Assembly (NCBI RefSeq): GCF_010731115.1
Contig: NZ_AP022616.1
Coordinates: 2,542,001 to 2,606,000 of the forward strand
Direction of reading: 5' to 3'
Source: Mycolicibacterium phocaicum
Lineage (GTDB): Bacteria; Actinomycetota; Actinomycetes; Mycobacteriales; Mycobacteriaceae
Length of the DNA: 64,000 nucleotides
Below the pieces are notes generated by a model. It saw only the letters and a program-made list of their open reading frames with translations, did not search any database and had not been told where the DNA came from. Both the position numbers and the translations under genes were made by a program. Positions 10,941 through 18,668 of this stretch are shown here, piece after piece (the stretch's first letter is position 1; each line of letters begins with the position of its first letter).

Positions 10941-10997
10941 CCGCGATTTGTGCACGAAAATCCGCGGACAGCGCGGGAAATCGTGCACAAATCGCGG
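10941..10997. repeat. Intergenic palindrome, family A copy 1
   Basis: The arms CCGCGATTTGTGCACGA (10941-10957) and TCGTGCACAAATCGCGG (10981-10997) pair perfectly over 17 bp; a three-base mismatch and a short TCCGCG/CGCGGG inner stem follow. It shares the core GTGCACG with a TCCGCG inner part with copies at 11614 and 18615. It lies between two same-strand genes, where it could act as a terminator or mRNA-stabilising hairpin. Confidence 0.8.
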
Positions 10998-11008
10998 AGA
11001 CTGAACGG

Positions 11009-11593
11009 GTGGAACTGTTCACCGGGCTCGGTCTGGCCACCGCGTCGGGCCTCAACGCCTACATCCCGCTGCTGGCGATGGGCCTACTGGGACGCTTCAC
11101 CAACCTCGTGGAGTTGCCGCACCCGTGGGCGTGGCTGACCAACGGCTGGGTGATCGGCATCGTGGCCGTGTTGTTGGTCGTCGAGGTCGTCGCCGACAAG
11201 GTGCCCGCCCTCGACAGCATCAACGACACCATCCAGACGTTCGTCCGGCCGACGTCGGGGGGCATCGTCTTCGGCTCCGGAACGGCGGCGCAGACCGCCG
11301 CCGTCACCGACCCGGGCGCGTTCGCCAGTTCCGGACAGTGGATTCCCGTGGTGATCGGGGCCGTCACCGCACTCGTGGTGTCGCTGACGAAGTCGACAGT
11401 GCGGCCTGTCGCAAACGTCGCAACCGGCGGGCTCGCCGCTCCCGTGCTGAGCACGGTGGAGGACATCGCGAGCGTCGGACTGGTGATCCTCGCGATCGTG
11501 CTGCCGGTGCTGGTTGTCGTCGCGCTGGCGCTGCTGGTCTGGGCAGCGGTGGCCGTGCTGCGACGACGGAAGCGCCGAGACGCCGCGGCCTGA
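11009..11593 (+). CDS. DUF4126 family membrane protein
   Basis: A 194-residue membrane protein with about four to five hydrophobic helices, opening MELFTGLGLATASGLNAYIPLL, the hallmark of DUF4126. A conserved VVEVVADKVPALDSINDTIQTFVRP loop and a charged RRRKRRD tail are visible. Its function is unknown. The start is a GTG just after family A palindrome copy 1, with only a weak ribosome site (ACGGG). Confidence 0.8.
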   Translation: MELFTGLGLATASGLNAYIPLLAMGLLGRFTNLVELPHPWAWLTNGWVIGIVAVLLVVEVVADKVPALDSINDTIQTFVRPTSGGIVFGSGTAAQTAAVTDPGAFASSGQWIPVVIGAVTALVVSLTKSTVRPVANVATGGLAAPVLSTVEDIASVGLVILAIVLPVLVVVALALLVWAAVAVLRRRKRRDAAA

Positions 11594-11613
11594 GCAGGCT
11601 GCAGCGGAGATCC

Positions 11614-11654
11614 TGTGCACGTTTTTCCGCGGCTGCCGCGGAAAAACGTGCACA
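11614..11654. terminator. Intergenic palindrome, family A copy 2 (bidirectional terminator candidate)
   Basis: A perfect 19-bp stem (11614-11632 with 11636-11654) with a CTG loop; the arms contain TGTGCACGTTTTTCCGCGG. It lies between the converging DUF4126 gene and glgC. The stem carries its own T/A run, so either strand gives a strong hairpin with a U tract inside the arm rather than after it. Confidence 0.75.
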
Positions 11655-11668
11655 AATCCCCGGATTTA

Positions 11669-12883
11669 CTAGATCCAGACGCCCTTACCGACTGCGACTA
11701 CACCGCCGGCACTTACCGAGAAGCGTTCGCGGTCCTTCTCCAGGTCCACGCCGACCATCTCGCCGGGGCCGACGACCACGTTCTTGTCGAGGATGGCGTG
11801 CCGCACCACGGCACCGCGGCCGACGCGTGCGCCGGGCATGATCACGCTGCCCTCGACGATGGCGCCGTCGTCGATCACGACGTTGGACGACAGCACCGAA
11901 TTGCGTACGGACGCAGCGGAGATGATGCTACCCGCGCCGACCACCGATTCCTGCGCCGAGCCGCCGTTGACGAACTTGGCGGGGGCGAGATGCTCCGACT
12001 CCCCCAGGATCGGCCAGCGCCGGTTGTAGAGGTTGAACACCGGGTGCACCGACACCAGATCCATGTGGGCGTCGTAGAACGCGTCGAGCGTTCCGACGTC
12101 GCGCCAATAGCCGTGGTCGCGCTCGGTGGCCCCGGGGACCTCGTTGTCGTTGAAGTCGTAGACGGCCGCCATCCCGTCGGCGACCATCTGCGGAATGATG
12201 TTGCCGCCCATGTCGTGGTCGGAGTCGTGGTTCTCGGCGTCCACCCGGATGGCGTCGATGAGCGCCTTGGTGGTGAACACGTAGTTGCCCATGGAGACGA
12301 ACGTCTGCTCCGGATCGTCGGGCGTGCCCGGCGGGTCCGACGGCTTCTCGATGAAGCTGCGGATGCGGCCGGACTCGTCAGCGTCGATGCAGCCGAACGC
12401 CGACGCCTCGGCGCGCGGCACCCGGATGCCCGCGACCGTCGCGCCCGCTCCGCTCTCGATGTGGAACCGCACCATCTGCTCGGGGTCCATGCGGTACACG
12501 TGGTCGGCGCCGAAGACCACGATGTAGTCGGGGTCCTCGTCGTAGATGAGGTTCATCGACTGATAAATGGCGTCGGCCGAGCCGGTGTACCAGCGCGGGC
12601 CCAGCCGCTGCTGCGCCGGGACCGGGGTGATGTACTCGCCCGCCAGACCCGACAGCCGCCAGTTCTGCGAGATGTGCCGGTCCAATGAGTGCGACTTGTA
12701 TTGCGTCAGAACGCAAATCCGCAGGTATCGGGCGTTGACCAGGTTGGACAGGACGAAGTCGATCAGTCGGTAGGCACCGCCGAACGGAACGGCGGGCTTG
12801 GCGCGGTCCGCCGTCAGCGGATACAACCGTTTGCCCTCACCGCCGGCCAAGACGATTCCCAGCACCTGCGGCTGTTCCCTCAT
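11669..12883 (-). CDS. glgC: Glucose-1-phosphate adenylyltransferase GlgC
   Basis: A 404-residue ADP-glucose pyrophosphorylase, making ADP-glucose from glucose-1-phosphate and ATP for glucan synthesis. The nucleotidyltransferase motif [13 protein letters not shown] is at 12-24, with RLIDFVLSN and [15 protein letters not shown], and a C-terminal left-handed beta-helix ([20 protein letters not shown]). The length matches the mycobacterial enzyme exactly from the ATG at 12883. It is divergent from glgM (77-bp gap), so one region drives both glucan genes. Confidence 0.96.
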   Translation of the reverse strand: MREQPQVLGIVLAGGEGKRLYPLTADRAKPAVPFGGAYRLIDFVLSNLVNARYLRICVLTQYKSHSLDRHISQNWRLSGLAGEYITPVPAQQRLGPRWYTGSADAIYQSMNLIYDEDPDYIVVFGADHVYRMDPEQMVRFHIESGAGATVAGIRVPRAEASAFGCIDADESGRIRSFIEKPSDPPGTPDDPEQTFVSMGNYVFTTKALIDAIRVDAENHDSDHDMGGNIIPQMVADGMAAVYDFNDNEVPGATERDHGYWRDVGTLDAFYDAHMDLVSVHPVFNLYNRRWPILGESEHLAPAKFVNGGSAQESVVGAGSIISAASVRNSVLSSNVVIDDGAIVEGSVIMPGARVGRGAVVRHAILDKNVVVGPGEMVGVDLEKDRERFSVSAGGVVAVGKGVWI

Positions 12884-12960
12884 GCCCCCAAACCTAATAG
12901 CCACCAACCGAAGCGGCCAGACATACGCCCCAACCCGTCGCACGCGTTAACGTCATCGAC

Positions 12961-14130
12961 ATGCGGGTGGCGATGATGACGCGGGAGTATCCACCGGAGG
13001 TTTACGGCGGCGCGGGCGTGCATGTGACCGAACTCGTCGGCCAGCTCACGAAGCTGTGCGACGTCGACGTCCACTGCATGGGAGTGCACCGGCGGGACGC
13101 CTTCGTGGCCCAGCCCGATCCGCTGCTCGCCGGGGCCAACGCGGCCCTGACGACGCTGTCGGCGGACCTGGCGATGGTCAACAACGCATTCGCCGGTCCG
13201 GCTGCCATGCCGGATGTGGTGCATTCGCACACCTGGTACACCGGCATGGCCGGACACCTCACGGCACTGCTGCACGGCATCCCGCACGTGCTGACCGCGC
13301 ACTCGCTGGAGCCGCGGCGGCCGTGGAAGGCCGAGCAACTCGGTGGCGGCTACCGCATCTCGTCGTGGGTCGAGCGCACGGCGATCGAAGCGGCCGACGC
13401 CGTCATCGCGGTCAGCGCGGGCATGCGGACCGACGTCCTGGCCACCTACCCGCAGTTGGACCCTGCGCGAGTGCACGTGGTGCGCAACGGGATCGACACC
13501 GACGACTGGTACCCGGTCGAGGCAGGGCAGACCCTGGTCGACCTCGGGATCGATCCGGACCGGCCGATCGCGGCGTTCGTCGGGCGCATCACCCGGCAGA
13601 AGGGCGTCGGCCACCTCATCGCGGCGGCCCACCAGTTCGACCCCGACGTGCAGCTGGTGCTGTGTGCGGGCGCACCCGACACCCCCGAAATCGCCGCCGA
13701 AGTCGCGGCCGCGGTGAAAGAGCTCAGCGCGACGCGCGCCGGGGTGCACTGGATCCAAGAGATGCTGCCGCTCGAGAAGATCCGGGAAATCCTGGCGACG
13801 GCAACGGTTTTCGTCTGCCCCTCGGTCTACGAGCCGCTCGGCATCGTCAACCTCGAAGCCATGGCGTGCGGCACGGCCGTGGTCGCCTCGGACGTCGGCG
13901 GCATTCCCGAGGTGGTCGACGACGGCACCACCGGATTACTGGTGCACTACGACGCCGAAGACGCGGTGGGGTTTGAGACAGGGCTCGCGGACGCGGTCAA
14001 CGCGGTGGTCCGGAACCCGGAACAGGCCCGCACATTCGGGCAGGCCGGCCGTCGGCGGTGCATCGAGGAGTTCTCCTGGATGCAGGTCGCCCAGCAGACG
14101 CTCGACATCTATCGGAGCGTCTGCGGCTGA
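12961..14130 (+). CDS. glgM: Alpha-maltose-1-phosphate synthase GlgM (GT4; formerly GlgA)
   Basis: A 389-residue GT-B fold glycosyltransferase of family GT4. Known mycobacterial homologues combine ADP-glucose with glucose-1-phosphate to make maltose-1-phosphate for the GlgE route. Visible motifs: REYPPEVYGGAGVHVTELV at the N-terminus, VVRNGIDTDDW, FVGRITRQKGVGHL, and the E-x7-E type nucleotide-sugar site in YEPLGIVNLEAMACGTAVV. It is divergent from glgC, which supplies its ADP-glucose; it ends one base from the convergent DUF3117 gene. Confidence 0.94.
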   Translation: MRVAMMTREYPPEVYGGAGVHVTELVGQLTKLCDVDVHCMGVHRRDAFVAQPDPLLAGANAALTTLSADLAMVNNAFAGPAAMPDVVHSHTWYTGMAGHLTALLHGIPHVLTAHSLEPRRPWKAEQLGGGYRISSWVERTAIEAADAVIAVSAGMRTDVLATYPQLDPARVHVVRNGIDTDDWYPVEAGQTLVDLGIDPDRPIAAFVGRITRQKGVGHLIAAAHQFDPDVQLVLCAGAPDTPEIAAEVAAAVKELSATRAGVHWIQEMLPLEKIREILATATVFVCPSVYEPLGIVNLEAMACGTAVVASDVGGIPEVVDDGTTGLLVHYDAEDAVGFETGLADAVNAVVRNPEQARTFGQAGRRRCIEEFSWMQVAQQTLDIYRSVCG

Positions 14131-14131
14131 A

Positions 14132-14299
14132 CTAGCTGGTGACGTTCTTCAGTTCGTCGCCCAGGGCTGCGGCCTCATCCGGGGTCAGCTCGACCACCAG
14201 ACGACCGCCACCCTCCAGCGGTACCCGCATGACGATGCCGCGCCCCTCTTTGGTTGCTTCCAGTGGACCGTCGCCGGTCCGGGGCTTCATCGCCGCCAT
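14132..14299 (-). CDS. DUF3117 domain-containing small protein
   Basis: A 55-residue protein, MAAMKPRTGDGPLEATKEG followed by RGIVMRVPLEGGGRLVVEL and a TPDEAAALGDEL helix. This is the highly conserved actinobacterial DUF3117 protein, the Rv1211 equivalent; its function is unknown. The ATG at 14299 is strongly supported by GGAGGGAG upstream, although the frame is open to 14365. It is the last gene in the strand run from folP2, 153 bp after tag. Confidence 0.9.
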   Translation of the reverse strand: MAAMKPRTGDGPLEATKEGRGIVMRVPLEGGGRLVVELTPDEAAALGDELKNVTS

Positions 14300-14452
14300 C
14301 GGGTGCTCCCTCCGCACGCGCCCGGACCGCATCCACGGTCCCGGATCAAGGCCGGAGCCACCCACTCAGCGGGTCGGCTCACGGCACTGAACTGCAACTG
14401 AACTACGTCTATTGTTCCCTATCGCTACCGGAGGGTGTGAAAGACCCGCCCG

Positions 14453-15034
14453 TCACGCCTCCGACAAGCTGTGCCGGGGCACCCAACAGGCCTCGACATG
14501 GTCGTCCACCATCCCGGTGGCCTGCATCAACGCATACGCCGTGGTCGGGCCGACGAACCGGAATCCGCGGCGCTTGAGTTCCTTGGCCATGGCCACCGAT
14601 TCGGGTGTGGTCGCCGGGACCTGCGCCAGGTCGGCGGGCCGCGGCCGCGATGGTGGCGCGAACGACCACAGCAGCTCATCGAGGTCCAGACCGCCGTCGA
14701 TCACCCGGGCGTTGGCGATGGTCGCCTCGATCTTGGCGCGGTTGCGGACGATGCCCGGATCGGCCAACAGCCGGTCGATGTCCTTCTCCCCGAAGCCGGC
14801 GACCGTGGCGACGTCGAATCCGTGGAACGCCGCCCGGAAGTTCTCCCGCTTGCGCAGGATGATCAGCCAGGACAGGCCGCTCTGGAACGCCTCCAGCGAG
14901 ACGCGTTCGAACAGCGCTTGCGTGCCGCGCAGCGGGCGGCCCCATTCGGTGTCGTGGTAGTCGCGGTACAACACCGCGTCCGCAGTGTCGCCGATGTCGA
15001 CCCACCCGCACCTGGTCTGCTCGACGGCGGTCAC
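14453..15034 (-). CDS. tag: DNA-3-methyladenine glycosylase I
   Basis: A 193-residue base-excision repair enzyme that removes 3-methyladenine. Family motifs are CGWVDIGDTADAVLYRDYHD-EWGRP at the N-terminus, LFERVSLEAFQSGLSWLIIL and the C-terminal VGPTTAYALMQATGMVDDH-CW. The Cys near the N-terminus and the C-terminal His and Cys fit the structural zinc site of TAG enzymes. The start overlaps the stop of the DivIVA-domain gene by four bases (ATGA). Confidence 0.94.
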   Translation of the reverse strand: MTAVEQTRCGWVDIGDTADAVLYRDYHDTEWGRPLRGTQALFERVSLEAFQSGLSWLIILRKRENFRAAFHGFDVATVAGFGEKDIDRLLADPGIVRNRAKIEATIANARVIDGGLDLDELLWSFAPPSRPRPADLAQVPATTPESVAMAKELKRRGFRFVGPTTAYALMQATGMVDDHVEACWVPRHSLSEA

Positions 15035-15336
15035 TGCTCGGCATCCGCGGTCTGCGCCCGCAACGTCGTCAACTCGCCGCGCAGCGAGTCCAGCTCCTGC
15101 GCCAGCCGGTCCAGCACCCAGTCGACCTCACTGGTCTTGTAGCCGCGCAGGGTCTGCGTGAACTTGACGGCGTCGACGTCGGCGCCGGTGACACCGGATG
15201 CGGGCAGCACGGTGGCTGTGGTGCCCCGCGCCAGCGGCGGCAACTGCTCGCTGCGACCGAACAGCACGGTGCCCAGGGCGAACAGCACCACCGCGACCAG
15301 GATCAGCACCACGAGGTAGATCAAAATCAGCGTCAC
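15031..15336 (-). CDS. DivIVA domain-containing membrane protein
   Basis: A 101-residue protein: one N-terminal transmembrane helix (LILIYLVVLILVAVVLFALG), a linker, and a short DivIVA-like coiled coil (DAVKFTQTLRGYKTSEVDWV, then LDRLAQELDSLRGELTTL). Such proteins are thought to localise at the pole or septum; its partner is unknown. The GTG at 15336 (AGGA about ten bases upstream) is preferred; an ATG at 15366 would add ten residues before the helix. It is the Rv1209 equivalent, between gpgS and tag in a minus-strand operon. Confidence 0.85.
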   Translation of the reverse strand: MTLILIYLVVLILVAVVLFALGTVLFGRSEQLPPLARGTTATVLPASGVTGADVDAVKFTQTLRGYKTSEVDWVLDRLAQELDSLRGELTTLRAQTADAEQ

Positions 15337-15382
15337 ACCGACGATCCTGCCGGATGGCACCGACAAGCGCCGCCGAGGCGGG

Positions 15383-16324
15383 TCAGCGCAGGGTGTTCAT
15401 GGCGGGACGGTCGATCAGCGACACCGTCGAGGTGCGGGGCGTGAAGGCGTCGCCGTCGGCGAAGAACTGGGTCAGTCCGACGCCGGAATCGCTGATGCCG
15501 CAGCGCGACAGCAGCGTGGCGATCACCTGACGGCTCATCGCGGCCAGCTCGGTCAGCGGCCGGTTGCGGTGCGTGCGCACGCCGAGGTTGACCTGCGCGA
15601 TGGCGTCGAGGCCCAGCTTGTCGTAGGTGTCGATCAGCAGACCGATCTCGACGCCGTAGCCGGGCGCGAACCCCACCGACGTCAGCAGCTCCCGGGTGCC
15701 GGCGTACTCGCCGCCCAGCGGCTGCAGCAGGCACGTCAGCTCGGGCCGCAGGGACGCCAGCAGCGGACGTGCCACCAGTTCGGTGACCCGGCCGCCGCCG
15801 TTGGCATCTTCGGCGCCGCCGACCTTGAGCGGCCGCCGGTAGAAGCCCTTGACCAGGTGCACACCGTCGGCGAGCAGCAGCGGACCCAGGAGCTTGGGCA
15901 CGAACATCGGGTCGGGGTCGAGCAGGTCGGAGTCGACGAACACGATGATGTCGCCGCTGGTGGCCGCCAGTGAGCGCCACAGTGCCTCACCCTTGCCGGG
16001 CTGCACCGGCACCTCGGGCAGCGCCTGTTCGCGGCTGACGACCCGGGCGCCCGCCTCGATGGCGCGCAGTTCCGTCTCGTCGGTGGAACCGGAGTCGAGC
16101 ACGACGAGCTCGTCGACCAGACCACCCAGCAGCGGGCTGATGCTGTCGATGACGTCGGCGACGGTCTCTTCCTCGTTCAGCGCGGGCAGCACGACAGAGA
16201 CGGTCCGGCCGGCCTTGGCCGCCTCGAGCTCGGCGACGGTCCACGTCGGCCGACTCCAGCTGCGTTCGGCCAGCCACGCATGGCGAGCGATGCCTTCTGC
16301 GGTCAAATCGGGCGTTAGGGTCAC
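15383..16324 (-). CDS. gpgS: Glucosyl-3-phosphoglycerate synthase GpgS
   Basis: A 313-residue GT-A enzyme (GT81) that transfers glucose from a nucleotide donor to 3-phosphoglycerate, the first step toward methylglucose lipopolysaccharides. Visible: SVVLPALNEEETVADVIDSI, VLDSGSTDETE, the metal-binding DSD in VFVDSDLLDPDPMFV, and VKGFYRRP. The start overlaps the folP2 stop by four bases (ATGA), so the two are translationally coupled; the pairing is conserved in mycobacteria. Confidence 0.95.
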   Translation of the reverse strand: MTLTPDLTAEGIARHAWLAERSWSRPTWTVAELEAAKAGRTVSVVLPALNEEETVADVIDSISPLLGGLVDELVVLDSGSTDETELRAIEAGARVVSREQALPEVPVQPGKGEALWRSLAATSGDIIVFVDSDLLDPDPMFVPKLLGPLLLADGVHLVKGFYRRPLKVGGAEDANGGGRVTELVARPLLASLRPELTCLLQPLGGEYAGTRELLTSVGFAPGYGVEIGLLIDTYDKLGLDAIAQVNLGVRTHRNRPLTELAAMSRQVIATLLSRCGISDSGVGLTQFFADGDAFTPRTSTVSLIDRPAMNTLR

Positions 16325-17208
16325 GCGAGTCCCCTCACTGTTCGGCTCGGTGGACGCCCGCCCTGGATCGAAGCGACCATTTCCAGGACGCGTCGGGTGG
16401 GGCCCACCTCGTGCACCCGGAACATGGCGGCGCCGTCAGCGGCGGCGAGTGCCGTCGCGGCCAGCGTCCCCTCCAGGCGCTCGGTCAGTTCGACACCTAA
16501 AGTCTCCCCCACGAAATCCTTGTTACTGAGGGCCATCAGGACTGGCCATCCGGTATTTACAAGATCTTTTACGTGGCGCAACAAACTAAGACCGTGGTAA
16601 GTGTTCTTGCCGAAATCGTGCGTCGGGTCGATCAGGATGGCGTCGCGCGAGACGCCGACATCGACGGCATGCCGCGCCGCTGAGGTGACCTCGGCGATGA
16701 CGTCGTCCACCACACCGCGTTCGGTGACGCCGTAGTTGACGCGGAAGGGCCGCGTGCGCGGCACTGCCCCGCCGGTGTGCGAGCAGACCAGCCCCGCCCC
16801 GAATTCAGCGGCCACCTCCGGCAGTCCGGGATCGGCGCCGGCCCAGGTGTCGTTGATCAGGTCGGCCCCGGCCGCGCACGCCTGCTTGGCCACGTTCGCG
16901 CGCCAGGTGTCGACGCTGATCAGCTGGTCGGGGTATTCGCCGCGCAGCCATTCGATGAACGGCACCACGCGCGCGATCTCCTCGTCGGCGTCGACGGTGC
17001 TGCCTGGTCCCGCTTTGACGCCGCCGATGTCGATGACGTCGGCACCGTCCGCGATCTTCTGGTGCGCCGCGTCCTTGGCCGCGCCGTCGCTGAAGGTCGC
17101 CCCCCGGTCATAGAAGGAATCCGGGGTGCGGTTGACGATCGCCATGATCAGCGCGCGATCGCCGGCCACCTGGCGTCCCAGGAATTGGCCCCTTGCGGAG
17201 GACTGCAC
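16321..17208 (-). CDS. folP2: Dihydropteroate synthase homologue FolP2
   Basis: A 295-residue TIM-barrel protein of the DHPS family: ALIMAIVNRTPDSFYD, GADVIDIGGVKAGPG, LISVDTWRANVAKQA and ILIDPTHDFGKNTYH. Mycobacterial FolP2 lacks demonstrated DHPS activity and its role is unsettled; linkage to gpgS hints at a job in glucosylglycerate or methylglucan metabolism (inference). The start is ambiguous: the GTG at 17208 has GGGAG close upstream; the conserved part begins near VAGDRALIMAI. The open frame extends to 17871, but that section is not conserved. Confidence 0.9.
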   Translation of the reverse strand: MQSSARGQFLGRQVAGDRALIMAIVNRTPDSFYDRGATFSDGAAKDAAHQKIADGADVIDIGGVKAGPGSTVDADEEIARVVPFIEWLRGEYPDQLISVDTWRANVAKQACAAGADLINDTWAGADPGLPEVAAEFGAGLVCSHTGGAVPRTRPFRVNYGVTERGVVDDVIAEVTSAARHAVDVGVSRDAILIDPTHDFGKNTYHGLSLLRHVKDLVNTGWPVLMALSNKDFVGETLGVELTERLEGTLAATALAAADGAAMFRVHEVGPTRRVLEMVASIQGGRPPSRTVRGLA

Positions 17209-17521
17209 GGCTCCCAGGCTATCGGGCTGCCGCAAATCCGCCGATTCCGCCGTCACCGCCGTGGCAAAGACGGCAGCGGTCGCCCGCCGCCCCGGGCGAC
17301 CGCTGTGGCTTCGGCGTAGCCCGCCACCTCGGCGCCTGCCCGGTTTCCGAAGGCAAAATATTTTTGGTTTGCTGGACTTTCGCTGAGTGAGTTGCGATCG
17401 TGAGAACCAACCTGTTTTGTCCCCGATCTGGCCGCCGAACGAAACATCATCTGATTTGCCTGGACAATGCAGGCGAACAGAACTCGACCGCCGATGGATG
17501 AGACCGAAGGGGTAGGGAGCC
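17209..17521. other. 313-bp divergent promoter region with strong hairpin
   Basis: This region separates folP2 (minus) from the glycosyltransferase gene (plus). It holds a perfect 13-bp stem, CAGCGGTCGCCCG (17274-17286) with CGGGCGACCGCTG (17293-17305) and a 6-base loop, about 70 bp upstream of folP2. An AT-rich patch around 17346-17370 (AAAATATTTTTGG) is unusual for this genome and likely holds the glycosyltransferase promoter. No credible gene was seen. Confidence 0.6.
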
Positions 17522-18616
17522 ATGAAGATCCTGTGGGCCATCGTCGACGGCGGCGGCAACATCCCGCCACAGATCGCGGTTGCCCGCGCACTCCGGAAGC
17601 GCGGCGCCGACATCCATTTCATCGGCCACGTCGGCGCCCGCGAACGCGTCGAGAACGCCGACTTCACCTTCGAAACCTTCAGCACCGGAAGGGAATTCAA
17701 CCCGACCACACCGCGGTCACTGCCGGCGATGATGGCCATGTTCACGCGGGAGATCACCGACCGAAGCCTCGGCCGGCAGGTGCTCGACGCGGCGCGGCGG
17801 CAGGACGCGGACGCCATCGTCGTCGACACCCTCCTGGTCTCCGTGACCGCCGACGTCATCAAGAGCGGCATCCCGACGGTGGTGTTCGTCCACTGTTTCT
17901 ACCGCGCGGTTCAGGACGCTGTGGCAGGCCCGATGGGCTGGTACGCGAAGCTGCGCGGCATGGATCCGCGAGCGCCCGAGCGCGCCGACGCGCTGCAGAT
18001 CGTCGCCGCCCGCGCCGACCTCGACCCGATGCGCGGTACGCCGCCCGTCATCCACACCGGAGTGGTCTGGCAGGGCACACCGTCTCCGTCCGTCAGCGCC
18101 GAGACGCCGCGAATCCTGGTGAGCCTCAGCACATGTGGCTTCGGTGGGCAACGGGCGATGCTGCAGAACATCCTCGACGCGCTCGCACCGTTGCCGGTCG
18201 ACGTGACCGTCACCGTGGGCGCCAGCATCGACACCGCGGGCCTGCGGGTGCCTGCCAACGCGACACTGCACGACTGGCTCGATCACGACGAGGTGCTCGC
18301 GACGACGTCGCTCGTGGTCGGCCACGGCGGCCACAGCACGACGATGCGTGCGCTGTCGTTCGACGTGCCGCTCGTCATCATGCCGGCCAATCCCATGATC
18401 GACCAGAAAGGCGTCGGGGCCGCCGTCGAACGCGCCGGCGCCGGTATCGCCCTGCCGAAAAAGGCCGGCGCGGAACAGATCCGGGCTGCCGTACAACGGG
18501 TGCTCGCCATCCCGAGCTATCGCCGGGCAGCGGCCCAACTGGGTGCCGACATCCGGGCACGGGACGGCGCCGAGGTGGCCGCCGATGCGATCAGTGCCCA
18601 CTTCGCCACCGTGTGA
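17522..18616 (+). CDS. GT1-type glycosyltransferase (MGT/UGT-like)
   Basis: A 364-residue GT-B protein. It opens MKILWAIVDGGGNIPPQIAV, and the C-terminal donor site carries VVGHGGHSTTMRALSFDVPLV, the His-Gly-Gly pattern of UDP-sugar-dependent glycosyltransferases acting on small lipophilic acceptors such as macrolides, sterols or phenolics. The acceptor cannot be told. It has no close functional partner nearby and is not part of the syntenic core I recall from M. tuberculosis, so it is probably an accessory gene. Its stop codon lies inside a palindrome. Confidence 0.8.
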   Translation: MKILWAIVDGGGNIPPQIAVARALRKRGADIHFIGHVGARERVENADFTFETFSTGREFNPTTPRSLPAMMAMFTREITDRSLGRQVLDAARRQDADAIVVDTLLVSVTADVIKSGIPTVVFVHCFYRAVQDAVAGPMGWYAKLRGMDPRAPERADALQIVAARADLDPMRGTPPVIHTGVVWQGTPSPSVSAETPRILVSLSTCGFGGQRAMLQNILDALAPLPVDVTVTVGASIDTAGLRVPANATLHDWLDHDEVLATTSLVVGHGGHSTTMRALSFDVPLVIMPANPMIDQKGVGAAVERAGAGIALPKKAGAEQIRAAVQRVLAIPSYRRAAAQLGADIRARDGAEVAADAISAHFATV

Positions 18617-18663
18617 TTTGTGCACGATTTTCCGCGGTTAGCGCGGAAAATCGTGCACAAATC
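18615..18663. terminator. Intergenic palindrome, family A copy 3 (bidirectional terminator candidate)
   Basis: A perfect 22-bp stem (18615-18636 with 18642-18663) with a GTTAG loop. The left arm reads GATTTGTGCACGATTTTCCG then CG. It overlaps the stop codon of the glycosyltransferase and ends six bases before the fadD6 stop, so it sits exactly between convergent genes. Confidence 0.8.
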
Positions 18664-18668
18664 CCTGG

